From Lentisalinibacter sp964602525 (lineage in GTDB: Bacteria; Pseudomonadota; Gammaproteobacteria; Steroidobacterales; Woeseiaceae): DNA of 6,964 nucleotides. A program made the position numbers and the translations under genes. Position 1 is the stretch's first letter. The number at the start of each line of letters is the position of its first letter. The stretch covers positions 1-6,964 of the forward strand of contig CAZRSA010000143.1 in NCBI GenBank assembly GCA_964602525.1. Reading direction: 5' to 3'. The notes beneath the pieces were generated by a model. The model searched no databases. It had not been told where the DNA came from and was given only the letters and a program-made list of their open reading frames with translations. Of the stretch, positions 1-6,864 are shown one piece after another.

Positions 1-21
1 TCGCCGGGGGAGGCGATACCG

Positions 22-498
22 ATGCAGGAACCCATGCAGGACGACGCCGGAGAGGGCGTGACGCAGCCGCCTGAACGGCTGGAGTTGCTACGCGACGTAG
101 TCGTATTCCAGGCCAAGCTGGCGCTGGACGGTTTGCTGGACTTCCTGCTGATCCCGGTGTCGTTCGCGGCGGCCGTGGTCAGCTTCTTCGAACCGCGACG
201 GGAGCGCGACGCGTTCTACCGGGTCGTCGCGGCCGGCGCCCGGGCGGACCGCTGGATCAATTTGTTCGGTGCCGGCGAACGTCATGCCCGCCATGCGGAA
301 GACGGCAAGGCGGACGAGGGGGCGGGTATGGACATGGTCGTCTCCCGCATCGAGGATTACCTCAGGCGCGAATACGATGAAGGCAGGATGCCGGAGCCGG
401 CGCGGAGCACCATCGACCGGGTCGTCGCCCGGCTGCGTGACGACACCGACGGAGGAGCGCATGAAGAAGATCCCCGAGACGATCCGCCGCGCCCGTGA
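22..498 (+). CDS. Uncharacterised small protein with one hydrophobic segment
   Basis: This 158-residue protein belongs to no family I can name. Seen: an acidic N-terminus (1-20), an amphipathic stretch (about 20-35), and one hydrophobic segment at about 36-56 containing FLLIPVSFAAAVVSFF. Next comes a basic, aromatic stretch with FYRVV and DRWINLFG (65-83), then a charged helical region with EDYLRREYDEGRMPEPA (111-127) and a very acidic, proline-rich tail. The ATG at 22 is chosen because GGGGGAGG (6-13) lies 8 bp upstream. The single hydrophobic segment suggests a membrane-attached protein with a cytoplasmic C-terminal domain, but topology is inference. Its last 38 bp overlap the start of the DUF427 gene, implying translational coupling and a shared job. 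The tail is encoded in that overlap and may be less constrained. That it is a real gene is fairly secure; its function is unknown. Confidence 0.72.
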   Translation: MQEPMQDDAGEGVTQPPERLELLRDVVVFQAKLALDGLLDFLLIPVSFAAAVVSFFEPRRERDAFYRVVAAGARADRWINLFGAGERHARHAEDGKADEGAGMDMVVSRIEDYLRREYDEGRMPEPARSTIDRVVARLRDDTDGGAHEEDPRDDPPRP

Positions 499-1018
499 GC
501 AGTGGAGCAACCGGGGCGACGGGCGGCCTGCCGGCGCGCCGGCTCCGGGCCCCGGGCAGGAGTCGGTCTGGGACTACCCGCGTCCGCCCGCCGTCCGCGC
601 CTGCGAGCGCCGGGTGCAGGTGGAATTCGCCGACGTGGTGGTCGCCGACAGCACCCGCGCCCTGAAGGTCTGCGAGACCGCCAGCCCGCCTACCTACTAC
701 CTGCCCCCGGAGGACGTGCGCGAGGACCTGCTCGTGCCGGTGCGCACGCGCACGCTGTGTGAATGGAAGGGCCAGGCCCGCTACTGGTCCGTGGTCGTAG
801 GCGACCGCGTGGCCGAGGCGGCCGTGTGGGCCTATCCGGACGCCTGGGGCGGCTTCGAACCCATCGCCGGCTGGTATGCGTTCATGCCCGGCGCCATGGA
901 TGCCTGCTACGTGGGCGAGGACCGGGTGAGCGCCCAGGCAGGCAGCTTCTACGGCGGCTGGGTGACGCCCGACATCGTCGGCCCCTTCAAGGGCGAGCCG
1001 GGCACCGGGCACTGGTAG
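461..1018 (+). CDS. DUF427 / NTP_transf_9 family protein
   Basis: This 185-residue protein carries a DUF427 domain (Pfam PF04248, also called NTP_transf_9) at about residues 51-152. Landmarks are VVVADSTRAL (59-68), PPTYYLPPEDV (76-86), CEWKGQARYWSV (100-111) and AAVWAYPD (120-127). Before the domain is an arginine-rich, flexible leader with a GPGQESVWDYPRPP patch (30-43). After it is an aromatic tail, GSFYGGWVTPDIVGPFKG (161-178). No signal peptide or membrane segment is visible, so it is probably cytoplasmic. The nucleotidyltransferase label of the family is a fold-based suggestion, and I cannot point to a catalytic site. The ATG at 461 is preferred over an in-frame ATG at 269 because GGAGGA (451-456) sits just before it and the longer version would run through the upstream gene. 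It overlaps that gene by 38 bp and ends 9 bp before the epoxide hydrolase. Confidence 0.9.
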   Translation: MKKIPETIRRAREQWSNRGDGRPAGAPAPGPGQESVWDYPRPPAVRACERRVQVEFADVVVADSTRALKVCETASPPTYYLPPEDVREDLLVPVRTRTLCEWKGQARYWSVVVGDRVAEAAVWAYPDAWGGFEPIAGWYAFMPGAMDACYVGEDRVSAQAGSFYGGWVTPDIVGPFKGEPGTGHW

Positions 1019-1027
1019 GGAGGCGGG

Positions 1028-2182
1028 ATGGCAGCGTTCCGCATCGAGGTGGCCGACCGGGTTCTCGACGACCTGCGCCGACGGCTGGCCCGCACCCGCT
1101 GGCCGGGCATGATCCCGGGCAGCGGGTGGGCCTACGGCACGGATACGGATTATCTGCGCGAGCTGTGCGAGTACTGGCGCGAGGGCTACCACTGGCGCGG
1201 CGCCGAGGCCGTGCTGAACGGCTTCGACCAGCAGCGCATCGAGGTCGACGGTCTCGCGCTGCACTGCATCCACCAGCGCTCGCCCCACGAGGACGCGCTG
1301 CCGCTGGTGCTCACCCACGGCTGGCCGGACACGGTGTGGCTGTTCCACCGCGTCATCGGCCCGCTGACCCGGCCCGCGGAGCACGGCGGCGACCCGGCCG
1401 ACGCCTTCCATGTGATCTGCCCCTCGGTGCCGGGCTACGGCTGGTCGGAGGCGCCTGCCGAGCCGGGCTGGCACGTACGCCGCGTCGCGCAGGCGCAGGC
1501 GGCACTCGTGCGCAAACTCGGCTACGAGCAATACGGCGTGCAGGGCGGCGACTGGGGCGCGCTGATCTCGCCCTGGATGGCGCTGGCGGATCCGGACGGC
1601 GTATGCGGCGTACACCTGAACATGGTGCCGGCAGCGCCGCCCCGGGACCGGGAGCCCACCGAAGAGGATCTCGTCGCGCTGAAAAAGGGCCGCGAGCACC
1701 AGCGTTCGGGCATGGGCTATGCGCAGATCCAGGGCACGCGGCCGCAGACCCTCGGGGTCGCCCTGAACGACTCGCCCGCGGGCCTGGCGGCCTGGATCGT
1801 GGAGAAATACCGGGAATGGTCCGACTGCGGCGGCGACGTGGAGAGCGTCTTCCCCCGGGACGTGCTGCTCGCCGGCATCACCGCCTACTGGGTGACGGGC
1901 TCCATCTCCTCGTCCATCCGCCTGTACTACGAGTCGATGCGCGCCGGCATGTTCGGCCCGCCGACGGAGTACGTGGCCGCGCCCACCGGCGTCGCGGTCT
2001 TCCCGCAGGAGATATTCTCACCGCCCCGCAGCTGGGCGGAGCAGCACTACAACATCACGCGCTGGACGGAGTATCCGGCCGGCGGCCACTTCGCGGCGCT
2101 GGAACGCCCGAACGAGCTGGTGGCCGACATCCGCGCCTTCTTCCGCGAGCTGCGCCGGCCAGCGTCACGCGACCGGCACTAA
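1028..2182 (+). CDS. Epoxide hydrolase, microsomal (mEH/EHN) type
   Basis: This 384-residue alpha/beta-hydrolase should convert epoxides to trans-diols through a covalent ester intermediate. The N-terminal epoxide-hydrolase domain (EHN) covers about 3-110, with DDLRRRLARTRWP. The oxyanion-hole motif HGWPDT is at 97-102. By analogy with mammalian microsomal epoxide hydrolase, the nucleophile is Asp175 (GGDWGA), the acid is Glu328 (FPQEI) and the base is His354 (GGHFAALERP). The two epoxide-polarising tyrosines match Tyr231 (GYAQIQGTRPQT) and Tyr300 (SIRLYYE). LNDSPAGLAAWIVEKY (246-261) is another family block. All expected residues are present, so it should be active. The N-terminal membrane anchor of the animal enzymes is missing, so it is probably soluble. 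GGGAGG (1018-1023) precedes the ATG. It is the last gene of the cluster and overlaps the opposing symporter gene by 4 bp. The substrate cannot be read from sequence. Confidence 0.95.
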   Translation: MAAFRIEVADRVLDDLRRRLARTRWPGMIPGSGWAYGTDTDYLRELCEYWREGYHWRGAEAVLNGFDQQRIEVDGLALHCIHQRSPHEDALPLVLTHGWPDTVWLFHRVIGPLTRPAEHGGDPADAFHVICPSVPGYGWSEAPAEPGWHVRRVAQAQAALVRKLGYEQYGVQGGDWGALISPWMALADPDGVCGVHLNMVPAAPPRDREPTEEDLVALKKGREHQRSGMGYAQIQGTRPQTLGVALNDSPAGLAAWIVEKYREWSDCGGDVESVFPRDVLLAGITAYWVTGSISSSIRLYYESMRAGMFGPPTEYVAAPTGVAVFPQEIFSPPRSWAEQHYNITRWTEYPAGGHFAALERPNELVADIRAFFRELRRPASRDRH

Positions 2183-3909
2183 TCCTCGCCCCGGTCCTTC
2201 CTGGCCACGTCGCGGCCGCTGATCAGGTCCTCGATGGTGGGCGTGGGGTGCTCCGGCCCCATGAGGCCGGCCTTCATGCGCTCGACGTAGTCGTGGTAGG
2301 CGCGCATGGCCTGGCGGCCGAAGATCCACATGATGGGCAGGTTGGCGATCAGCATCACGCCGCTGCCCACGCCGGTGAGGTTGTCCAGCTGGGCGTCGGT
2401 CTTGATGATGCCGAGCGTCGCCACGATGATCAGTGCGCAGAACACCACCTTGTAGGCGAGCACGCTCTTCTCGCCGGCCAGGAATACCATCGCCTGTTCG
2501 CCGTAATAGCTCCACGAGATCATCGTGGAGATGGCAAACAGCCAGGCGGCGAGGCTCACCAGCCATTTGCCGAGTCCCGGCTGAACCTCGTCGAAGGCCT
2601 TGCCGGTGAGCACGGCGGCCATGTACACCTGATGAAAGCCGTCGTCCAGAATCTCGGGTTTCGTCGGGCCCTCGTAGGGATTCCAGTCGATCACCAGGAC
2701 GCCGTCCCGCTCCACGATGAGGCCGGTGATCTCGTGCCGGTCGAAGCCGGTCTTCGGATTCTCGTCGGCGATCACCACCATGGTGACCGCATCGCCCGGC
2801 ATGAAGTCGTCGACGGGCGGCTGCCGGCTCTCGAACTCCCAGACGTCGCCCGCCCGGGTGACTTCCAGCGGCGTGTCCCAGGCGACGTCCGGGGCCCGGT
2901 TCCAGACGCCGGTGGAGAGGATGATCAGCGCGGTGAACGTGCAAACGACGATGGTGTCGATGAACGGCTCGAGTCCCGCCACGATGCCCTCGCGCACGGG
3001 CTCGTCGGTCTTCGCCGCCGAGTGGGCGATGGGTGAGGAGCCCTGGCCGGCCTCGTTGGAGAACAGCGCGCGCTTCATGCCGAACAGGAACGCCGCACCC
3101 GCCGTCCCGCCGATGAACGCCCCGCTGGCCTCGGTGGGGGCGAAGGCCGACTTCAGTATCAGAGCGAACATGGCCGGTATCTCGCCGGCGTTCACTGCCA
3201 GCACGTAGATGCCGCAGGCGAGATAGAGCACGACCATGAAGGGCACGAGCAGCCCGGCCACCCGGCCGATGCGCTTGATGCCGCCGATGATGACCAGCGC
3301 GACAATCACGGCGAGGATCACGCCCGTAATCCAGCTGGGCACGCCGAAGTACTCGTAGGTGATGAGACCCACGTTGAAGGCCTGAAACATGTTGCCGCCG
3401 GTGGCGGTGGAGATCAGCAGCGTCAGGCAGAAGATGGTGCCGATGGTGCCGCCGAGCCAGGCGAGCTTCGGATTCATCAGGGCGATGCCCTTGCTGGCCA
3501 CCCACATCGGGCCTCCGTGGGGATTGTCCTCGTCTTCCGTGTTGCGGTAGAGCATGGACAGCGTGACTTCGGTGAGCTTGATGGCCATGCCGAAGACGCC
3601 GACCACCCACATCCAGAACACCGCTCCCGGCCCGCCCAGGCTGATGGCCAGCGCGACCCCGCCGATGTTGCCCAGGCCCACCGTGGCCGACAGTGCTGCG
3701 GAGAGCGCCTGGAAGTGGTTGATGGCGCCCGGGTCGTCCGGGTCGTCCCAGGCGCCCCGGACCACCGCCGTGCCGTGGGTCAGCGCCCGGTACTGGGAGA
3801 AGCCGCTCCACACCGTGAACAGGATGCCGGTGCCCAGCAGGGCGAACAGCACCGTGTCGTGCCACAGGATGCCGTTCAGCGTACTCAACAGGTCGGTGAA
3901 GCCGCCCAT
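2179..3909 (-). CDS. Sodium:alanine (AGCS family) symporter with large internal insertion
   Basis: This 576-residue inner-membrane transporter belongs to the alanine/glycine:cation symporter family, which takes up small amino acids with Na+ using a LeuT-like fold. Family blocks are FSQYRALTHGTAVVRG (37-52), LSATVGLGNIGGVA (73-86), GGPGAVFWMW (92-101), GMKRALFSNEAGQGSSPIAH (277-296) and SWSYYGEQA (465-473). About ten or eleven hydrophobic segments are visible. Many family members are about 450-500 residues. The excess here is a hydrophilic stretch between the segment ending TALIILSTGVW (326-336) and AAVLTGKAF (431-439). The start at 3909 is chosen because it fits the family N-terminus, follows a purine-rich site (AGGAGAGAGGA) and excludes a non-transporter extension reaching to 4296. 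It lies 143 bp downstream of the thiolase gene, with its own likely promoter. The exact substrate is not certain; alanine or glycine is the family default. Confidence 0.94.
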   Translation of the reverse strand: MGGFTDLLSTLNGILWHDTVLFALLGTGILFTVWSGFSQYRALTHGTAVVRGAWDDPDDPGAINHFQALSAALSATVGLGNIGGVALAISLGGPGAVFWMWVVGVFGMAIKLTEVTLSMLYRNTEDEDNPHGGPMWVASKGIALMNPKLAWLGGTIGTIFCLTLLISTATGGNMFQAFNVGLITYEYFGVPSWITGVILAVIVALVIIGGIKRIGRVAGLLVPFMVVLYLACGIYVLAVNAGEIPAMFALILKSAFAPTEASGAFIGGTAGAAFLFGMKRALFSNEAGQGSSPIAHSAAKTDEPVREGIVAGLEPFIDTIVVCTFTALIILSTGVWNRAPDVAWDTPLEVTRAGDVWEFESRQPPVDDFMPGDAVTMVVIADENPKTGFDRHEITGLIVERDGVLVIDWNPYEGPTKPEILDDGFHQVYMAAVLTGKAFDEVQPGLGKWLVSLAAWLFAISTMISWSYYGEQAMVFLAGEKSVLAYKVVFCALIIVATLGIIKTDAQLDNLTGVGSGVMLIANLPIMWIFGRQAMRAYHDYVERMKAGLMGPEHPTPTIEDLISGRDVARKDRGED

Positions 3910-3937
3910 GTGTCCTCTCTCCTGCTCCGACTCAGCC

Positions 3938-3949
3938 GCGGCCGGCCGC
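3938..3949. repeat. Perfect 12-bp palindrome in symporter leader
   Basis: GCGGCCGGCCGC is its own reverse complement and lies about 30 bp before the symporter start codon. It has no loop, so it is more likely a protein site or a by-product of GC-rich composition than a stable hairpin. The rest of the 143-bp gap is very GC-rich and has no gene. Confidence 0.25.
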
Positions 3950-4009
3950 TCCCCCGGCGCCGCGACGCCCGTGCTGCGCGATCCCCCGCCGTCGTGCGCG
4001 AAGAGGCGC

Positions 4010-4035
4010 AGTCGGCGCGCAACAAGCGGCCGACT
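4010..4035. repeat. Inverted repeat overlapping the symporter promoter (possible operator or leader hairpin)
   Basis: AGTCGGC (4010-4016) and GCCGACT (4029-4035) are perfect 7-bp inverted copies separated by 12 bp. The right arm overlaps the -10 hexamer (4033-4038), and the repeat spans the expected transcription start. That placement suits a repressor site. The same sequence could also form a hairpin at the start of the transcript, or weakly end thiolase transcription, although no T-run follows on the minus strand. Chance is not excluded in GC-rich DNA. Confidence 0.35.
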
Positions 4036-4041
4036 ATAGCA
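4033..4041 (-). promoter_or_regulatory. Extended -10 promoter for the symporter gene
   Basis: On the minus strand this reads TGC followed by TATAGT, an extended -10 (TGn) plus a hexamer one base off TATAAT. It stands out in very GC-rich surroundings. No good -35 lies 16-18 bp upstream, which is tolerated in extended -10 promoters. Transcription would start near 4026 and give a leader of about 115 nt before the symporter ATG. The box lies between the thiolase stop and the symporter start, supporting separate transcription of the symporter. Confidence 0.5.
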
Positions 4042-4052
4042 GACGCCCCGGC

Positions 4053-5339
4053 TCAGGCGGCTTCGAGTATGGCGGTCACGCCCATGCCGCCGGCGGTGCA
4101 GACGGAGACGAGGCCGCGTCCCGAGCCCTTGCGCGCCAGCAGTTTCGCCAGCGTGGCGACGATGCGCGCGCCGGTGGCGGCGAAGGGATGGCCGATGGCG
4201 ATGCTGCCGCCCACCATGTTCAGCTTGCTGCGGTCGATGGCCCCCAGCGGCTCGTCCCGGCCCAGCCGTTCGCGGCAGAACTCCGCCGACTCCCAAGCCT
4301 TCAGCGTCGAGAGCGTCTGTGCCGCAAAGGCCTCGTGTATCTCATAGAAGTCGAAGTCCTGCAGCGAGAGTCCGGCCGCGGCCAGCATCTCCGAAACCGC
4401 ATAGGCCGGCGCCATCAGCAGGCCTTCCTTGTCCACGAAATCCACGGCCGCCACCCGGCTGTGGGTGAGCCAGGCCTGCACGGCCAGGCCCCTTTCCCGG
4501 GCCCAGTCCTCCGAGCACAGCAGCACCGAGGCCGAGCCGTCGGTCAGCGGCGTGCTGTTGCCCGCCGTCATGGTCCCGCTGCCGGAGCGGTCGAAGGCGG
4601 GCTTGAGCTTGCCGAGCTTCTCCAGGCTCGTATCCGGGCGGATGTTGTTGTCCTTGTCCAGCCCCTGGAAGGGCACGATCAGGTCCTCGTAGAAGCCCTG
4701 CTCGTACGCAGCGTGGGCCCGCTGGTGGCTGGCCAGTGCGAGTTCGTCCTGCTCCTCCCGGCCGAGGTTCCATTCCTTCGCGGTCAGCTCGGTGCTCTCG
4801 CCCATGGACAGGCCGGTGCGCGGCTCCGCCACGCCGGGCAGCTGCGGCTTGAAGTGGCGCGGCCGCAGCCGCAGCCAGGGTTTCAGTCGCTCGCCCAGCG
4901 AGCGCCCGCGGAAGCTCTGCAGCAATATCTGCCGGTATTCGTCCGGATAGACGATGGGCGCGTCGCTCACGGTGTCCACGCCGGCGCCGATGCCGGCCTC
5001 GATCTGGCCGAGGGCAATCTTGTTGGCGATCTGCACGCAGCCGGACAGGCTGGTACCGCAGGCGCGCTGCAGGTCGAAGGCGGGGGTCTCGGGCGCCAGC
5101 CCCGACCCCAGGACCGACTCCCGTGCCAGGTTGTAGTCCCGGGAGTGCTTGATGACGGCGCCCAGCGAGACGTCGCCGAGACGCTGCCCGCCGAGCTCGT
5201 AGCGCTCCACCAGGGCCCGCAGCGTCGCGGTCATCATGTCCTGGTTCGAGCAGCGCGCGTAGGCGCCGTGTGCCCGGGCGAAGGGGATGCGTACGCCGCC
5301 GATGATGGCGGCACGGCGCGACACTCCGTCGTTCAGCAT
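4053..5339 (-). CDS. Acetyl-CoA C-acyltransferase (thiolase), FadI-like
   Basis: This 428-residue cytoplasmic thiolase should cleave 3-ketoacyl-CoA with CoA to give acetyl-CoA and a shortened acyl-CoA, the last step of beta-oxidation; the reverse condensation is also possible. The acyl-accepting cysteine is Cys94 in QRACGTSLSG. The other active-site groups are HEAFAAQ (335-341), GHPFAATG with His384 (383-390), and CTAGGMG with Cys414 (414-420). The HEAF form (rather than NEAF) and GHPFAATG resemble E. coli FadI (about 436 residues) more than FadA, so a FadI-type or trifunctional-beta-type enzyme is likely. SMGESTELTAKEW (178-190) and TAGNSTPLTDGSA (258-270) are also typical. The ATG at 5339 follows GGGAGGAAAC directly; a longer in-frame version to 5711 would invade the divergent MATE gene. 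No FadJ-like partner is adjacent, so chain length and pathway are unknown. Confidence 0.94.
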   Translation of the reverse strand: MLNDGVSRRAAIIGGVRIPFARAHGAYARCSNQDMMTATLRALVERYELGGQRLGDVSLGAVIKHSRDYNLARESVLGSGLAPETPAFDLQRACGTSLSGCVQIANKIALGQIEAGIGAGVDTVSDAPIVYPDEYRQILLQSFRGRSLGERLKPWLRLRPRHFKPQLPGVAEPRTGLSMGESTELTAKEWNLGREEQDELALASHQRAHAAYEQGFYEDLIVPFQGLDKDNNIRPDTSLEKLGKLKPAFDRSGSGTMTAGNSTPLTDGSASVLLCSEDWARERGLAVQAWLTHSRVAAVDFVDKEGLLMAPAYAVSEMLAAAGLSLQDFDFYEIHEAFAAQTLSTLKAWESAEFCRERLGRDEPLGAIDRSKLNMVGGSIAIGHPFAATGARIVATLAKLLARKGSGRGLVSVCTAGGMGVTAILEAA

Positions 5340-5412
5340 GGTTTCCTCCCGTGCCGTTATCCTGACTGACTCCGACCATACTCCACGCGCCGGCCGTGTG
5401 ACAGTGGAGCTG

Positions 5413-5421
5413 TGGTACGCT
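5413..5421 (+). promoter_or_regulatory. Weak extended -10-like site before MATE gene
   Basis: The 139-bp gap between the divergent thiolase and MATE starts (5340-5478) must hold promoters for both. TGG followed by TACGCT (hexamer 5416-5421) has the TGn extension and the T1, A2 and T6 positions of a -10 box. No good -35 is correctly spaced; GTGACA (5398-5403) is too close. On the minus strand the gap shows only weak candidates for the thiolase promoter. This is a tentative call. Confidence 0.25.
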
Positions 5422-5431
5422 GCCGCGCCTC

Positions 5432-5473
5432 GCCCAGGCACATACGCCCAGGGGAACTTGCCCAGGGAACCTT
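5432..5473 (+). repeat. 14-bp tandem repeat in the MATE leader
   Basis: GCCCAGG recurs at exact 14-bp steps, starting at 5432, 5446 and 5460. A fourth, degenerate copy (GCCCC) at 5474 runs into the ATG at 5479. Units 2 and 3 are nearly alike beyond the core (GGAACTT and GAACCTT); unit 1 differs (CACATAC). The only candidate ribosome-binding site, AGGGA (5464-5468), lies within unit 3. The array could arise from slippage or serve in translation control. Confidence 0.6.
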
Positions 5474-5478
5474 GCCCC

Positions 5479-6855
5479 ATGGAGACTCCCGACGGAGCCC
5501 CGGGCCGCCTGCGGGCCGCCGTCCCGGAAGCGGGCAGGCTCGTGCGGCTGGCCGGACCGCTGATCGGCAACAATCTCGCCATCGCCGGCATGCAGTTCGC
5601 CGACGCCGTCATGGCCGGCCGGCTCGGTTCGCGGGATCTCGCGGCGGTGGCCGTCGGCGGCAGCGTCTGGATGGTGGTGTTCCTGTTCGCCATGGGCACC
5701 CTCATGGCCATCTCGCCGCTGGTGGCAGAGCGCTACGGCGCAGGCAAGCACCGCCTGATCGGCCGCTACGTGCGCCAGGGTTTCACGATCGCTCTGACCT
5801 TCGGCGTGGGCATCGTCGCGCTGCTCTGGGCGGCGGCACGCCCGGCGCTGGAGCTGATCGGCATCGACCCGGGCTTCCGCGAACTCACCGGCGACTACGT
5901 GGAGGCCATCGCGCTGGGCGGACCGGGCCTGTGCCTGTATCTCGTGCTGCGCTTCACCTCCGAGGCCATCGGCTGGACCCGGCCCATCATGTACGTCTCG
6001 CTGATGGCGCTGGTGGTGAACGTCATCGGCAACTATGCGCTTATGTGGGGCAACTTCGGTTTCCCGGCCATGGGCGCGCAAGGCTGCGGGCTGGCCAGCG
6101 CCATTGCCATGTGGTTCCTGTTGTTGGCCATGGCCGCCTACGTCCTGGGGAGCGAGCGCTACCGGCCCTTCGCCATCTTTGCGAAACTGCCGCGGCCGCG
6201 CTGGCGGCTGCAGCGCCAGGTGCTGCGCGTGGGTCTGCCGATCGCGGTCACCATCGTCGCCGAGGCGGGACTGTTCGCGGCGATCTCGCTGCTGATGGGT
6301 ACCCTGTCGGCCAACGTGGCCGCCGCCCACCAGATTGCGGTCAACTTCGCCTCCACCCTGTTCATGATCCCGCTTGCGCTGAACTCCGCCACCACGGTGC
6401 GGGTGGGCCAGGCCCTGGGCCGGCGTGAGCTGGCCACCGCCCGCTTCCGCGGCTGGGTCGGTATCTGGTTGTGCGGCGCCTGCATGGGCGTCTCGGCGCT
6501 CGGGCTGCTGCTGTTCCGGGAATCCGTCGTGGGCATCTACACCACGGACCCGGAGGTCTCCGCCATCGCCGTCACGCTGCTGTTCGTCGCCGCGGTCTTT
6601 CAGGTCTCCGACGGCATCCAGGTGGGCGCGGCGGGCGCTCTGCGCGGCTATCAGGACACCCGCATACCGATGTTCCTGACGACGCTGGCGTACTGGATCA
6701 TCGCCTTCCCGCTGGCGCTGCTGGCCGCGAAGCGCTACGCGCTGCAGCCGGAGCTGATCTGGGGCGGTTTCGTGGTGGGGCTGACGGTGGCCGCCGTCCT
6801 GCTGGTCTGGCGCTACAACGTCATCTCGCGCCGGGAGACCTGGCGCCGCGCCTGA
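5479..6855 (+). CDS. MATE family multidrug efflux pump, NorM type
   Basis: This 458-residue inner-membrane protein should export cationic drugs, dyes or toxic metabolites in exchange for Na+ or H+. Its length and about twelve hydrophobic segments in two halves fit the family. The three acidic residues needed by Vibrio NorM appear to be conserved: Asp42 in MQFADAVMAGRLG (first segment), Glu262 in AEAGLFAAISLLMG (seventh), and Asp378 in SDGIQVGAAGALRGYQDT (tenth). NVIGNYALMWG (181-191) and AAAHQIAVNF (281-290) are further family blocks. The ATG at 5479 gives a normal NorM N-terminus. An in-frame ATG at 5287 would add 64 residues that overlap the thiolase and lack family character. The ribosome site is weak (AGGGA, 10 bp before the ATG) and lies in a 14-bp repeat. 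It is transcribed alone here, divergently from the thiolase; its substrate is unknown. Confidence 0.93.
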   Translation: METPDGAPGRLRAAVPEAGRLVRLAGPLIGNNLAIAGMQFADAVMAGRLGSRDLAAVAVGGSVWMVVFLFAMGTLMAISPLVAERYGAGKHRLIGRYVRQGFTIALTFGVGIVALLWAAARPALELIGIDPGFRELTGDYVEAIALGGPGLCLYLVLRFTSEAIGWTRPIMYVSLMALVVNVIGNYALMWGNFGFPAMGAQGCGLASAIAMWFLLLAMAAYVLGSERYRPFAIFAKLPRPRWRLQRQVLRVGLPIAVTIVAEAGLFAAISLLMGTLSANVAAAHQIAVNFASTLFMIPLALNSATTVRVGQALGRRELATARFRGWVGIWLCGACMGVSALGLLLFRESVVGIYTTDPEVSAIAVTLLFVAAVFQVSDGIQVGAAGALRGYQDTRIPMFLTTLAYWIIAFPLALLAAKRYALQPELIWGGFVVGLTVAAVLLVWRYNVISRRETWRRA

Positions 6856-6864
6856 CTCCCGTGT

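Noticed and set aside
362..1699. Long minus-strand open frame opposite the DUF427 and hydrolase genes
   Set aside because: Low-complexity composition typical of antisense frames in GC-rich DNA, and no family resemblance.
763..3036. Very long plus-strand open frame across the hydrolase and the symporter
   Set aside because: Its translation is rich in Arg, Gly, Ala and His with no domain. It is the shadow frame of two genes with clear families.
2165..3865. Second minus-strand open frame inside the symporter
   Set aside because: It overlaps the real frame and is dominated by Arg, Gly and His, with no membrane segments.
3554..4039. Small plus-strand open frame opposite the symporter start
   Set aside because: It is antisense to conserved symporter sequence and carries no recognisable domain.
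3910..4296. N-terminal extension of the symporter up to 4296
   Set aside because: It crosses the thiolase gene and is not hydrophobic. A good ribosome site and the family-like N-terminus support the start at 3909.
4188..5369. Plus-strand open frame opposite the thiolase
   Set aside because: Antisense shadow of a gene with all thiolase active-site motifs; no domain seen.
5398..5421. GTGACA plus TACGCT as a full sigma-70 promoter
   Set aside because: The two hexamers are only 12 bp apart, too close for a standard promoter. Only the extended -10-like part was kept, at low confidence.
5287..5478. N-terminal extension of the MATE protein
   Set aside because: It overlaps the thiolase start and adds a non-family leader. 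The start at 5479 gives standard NorM length.
4342..6330. Minus-strand open frame spanning thiolase and MATE genes
   Set aside because: It crosses two well-supported genes on different strands, and its Arg/Gln/His/Gly-rich product shows no domain.
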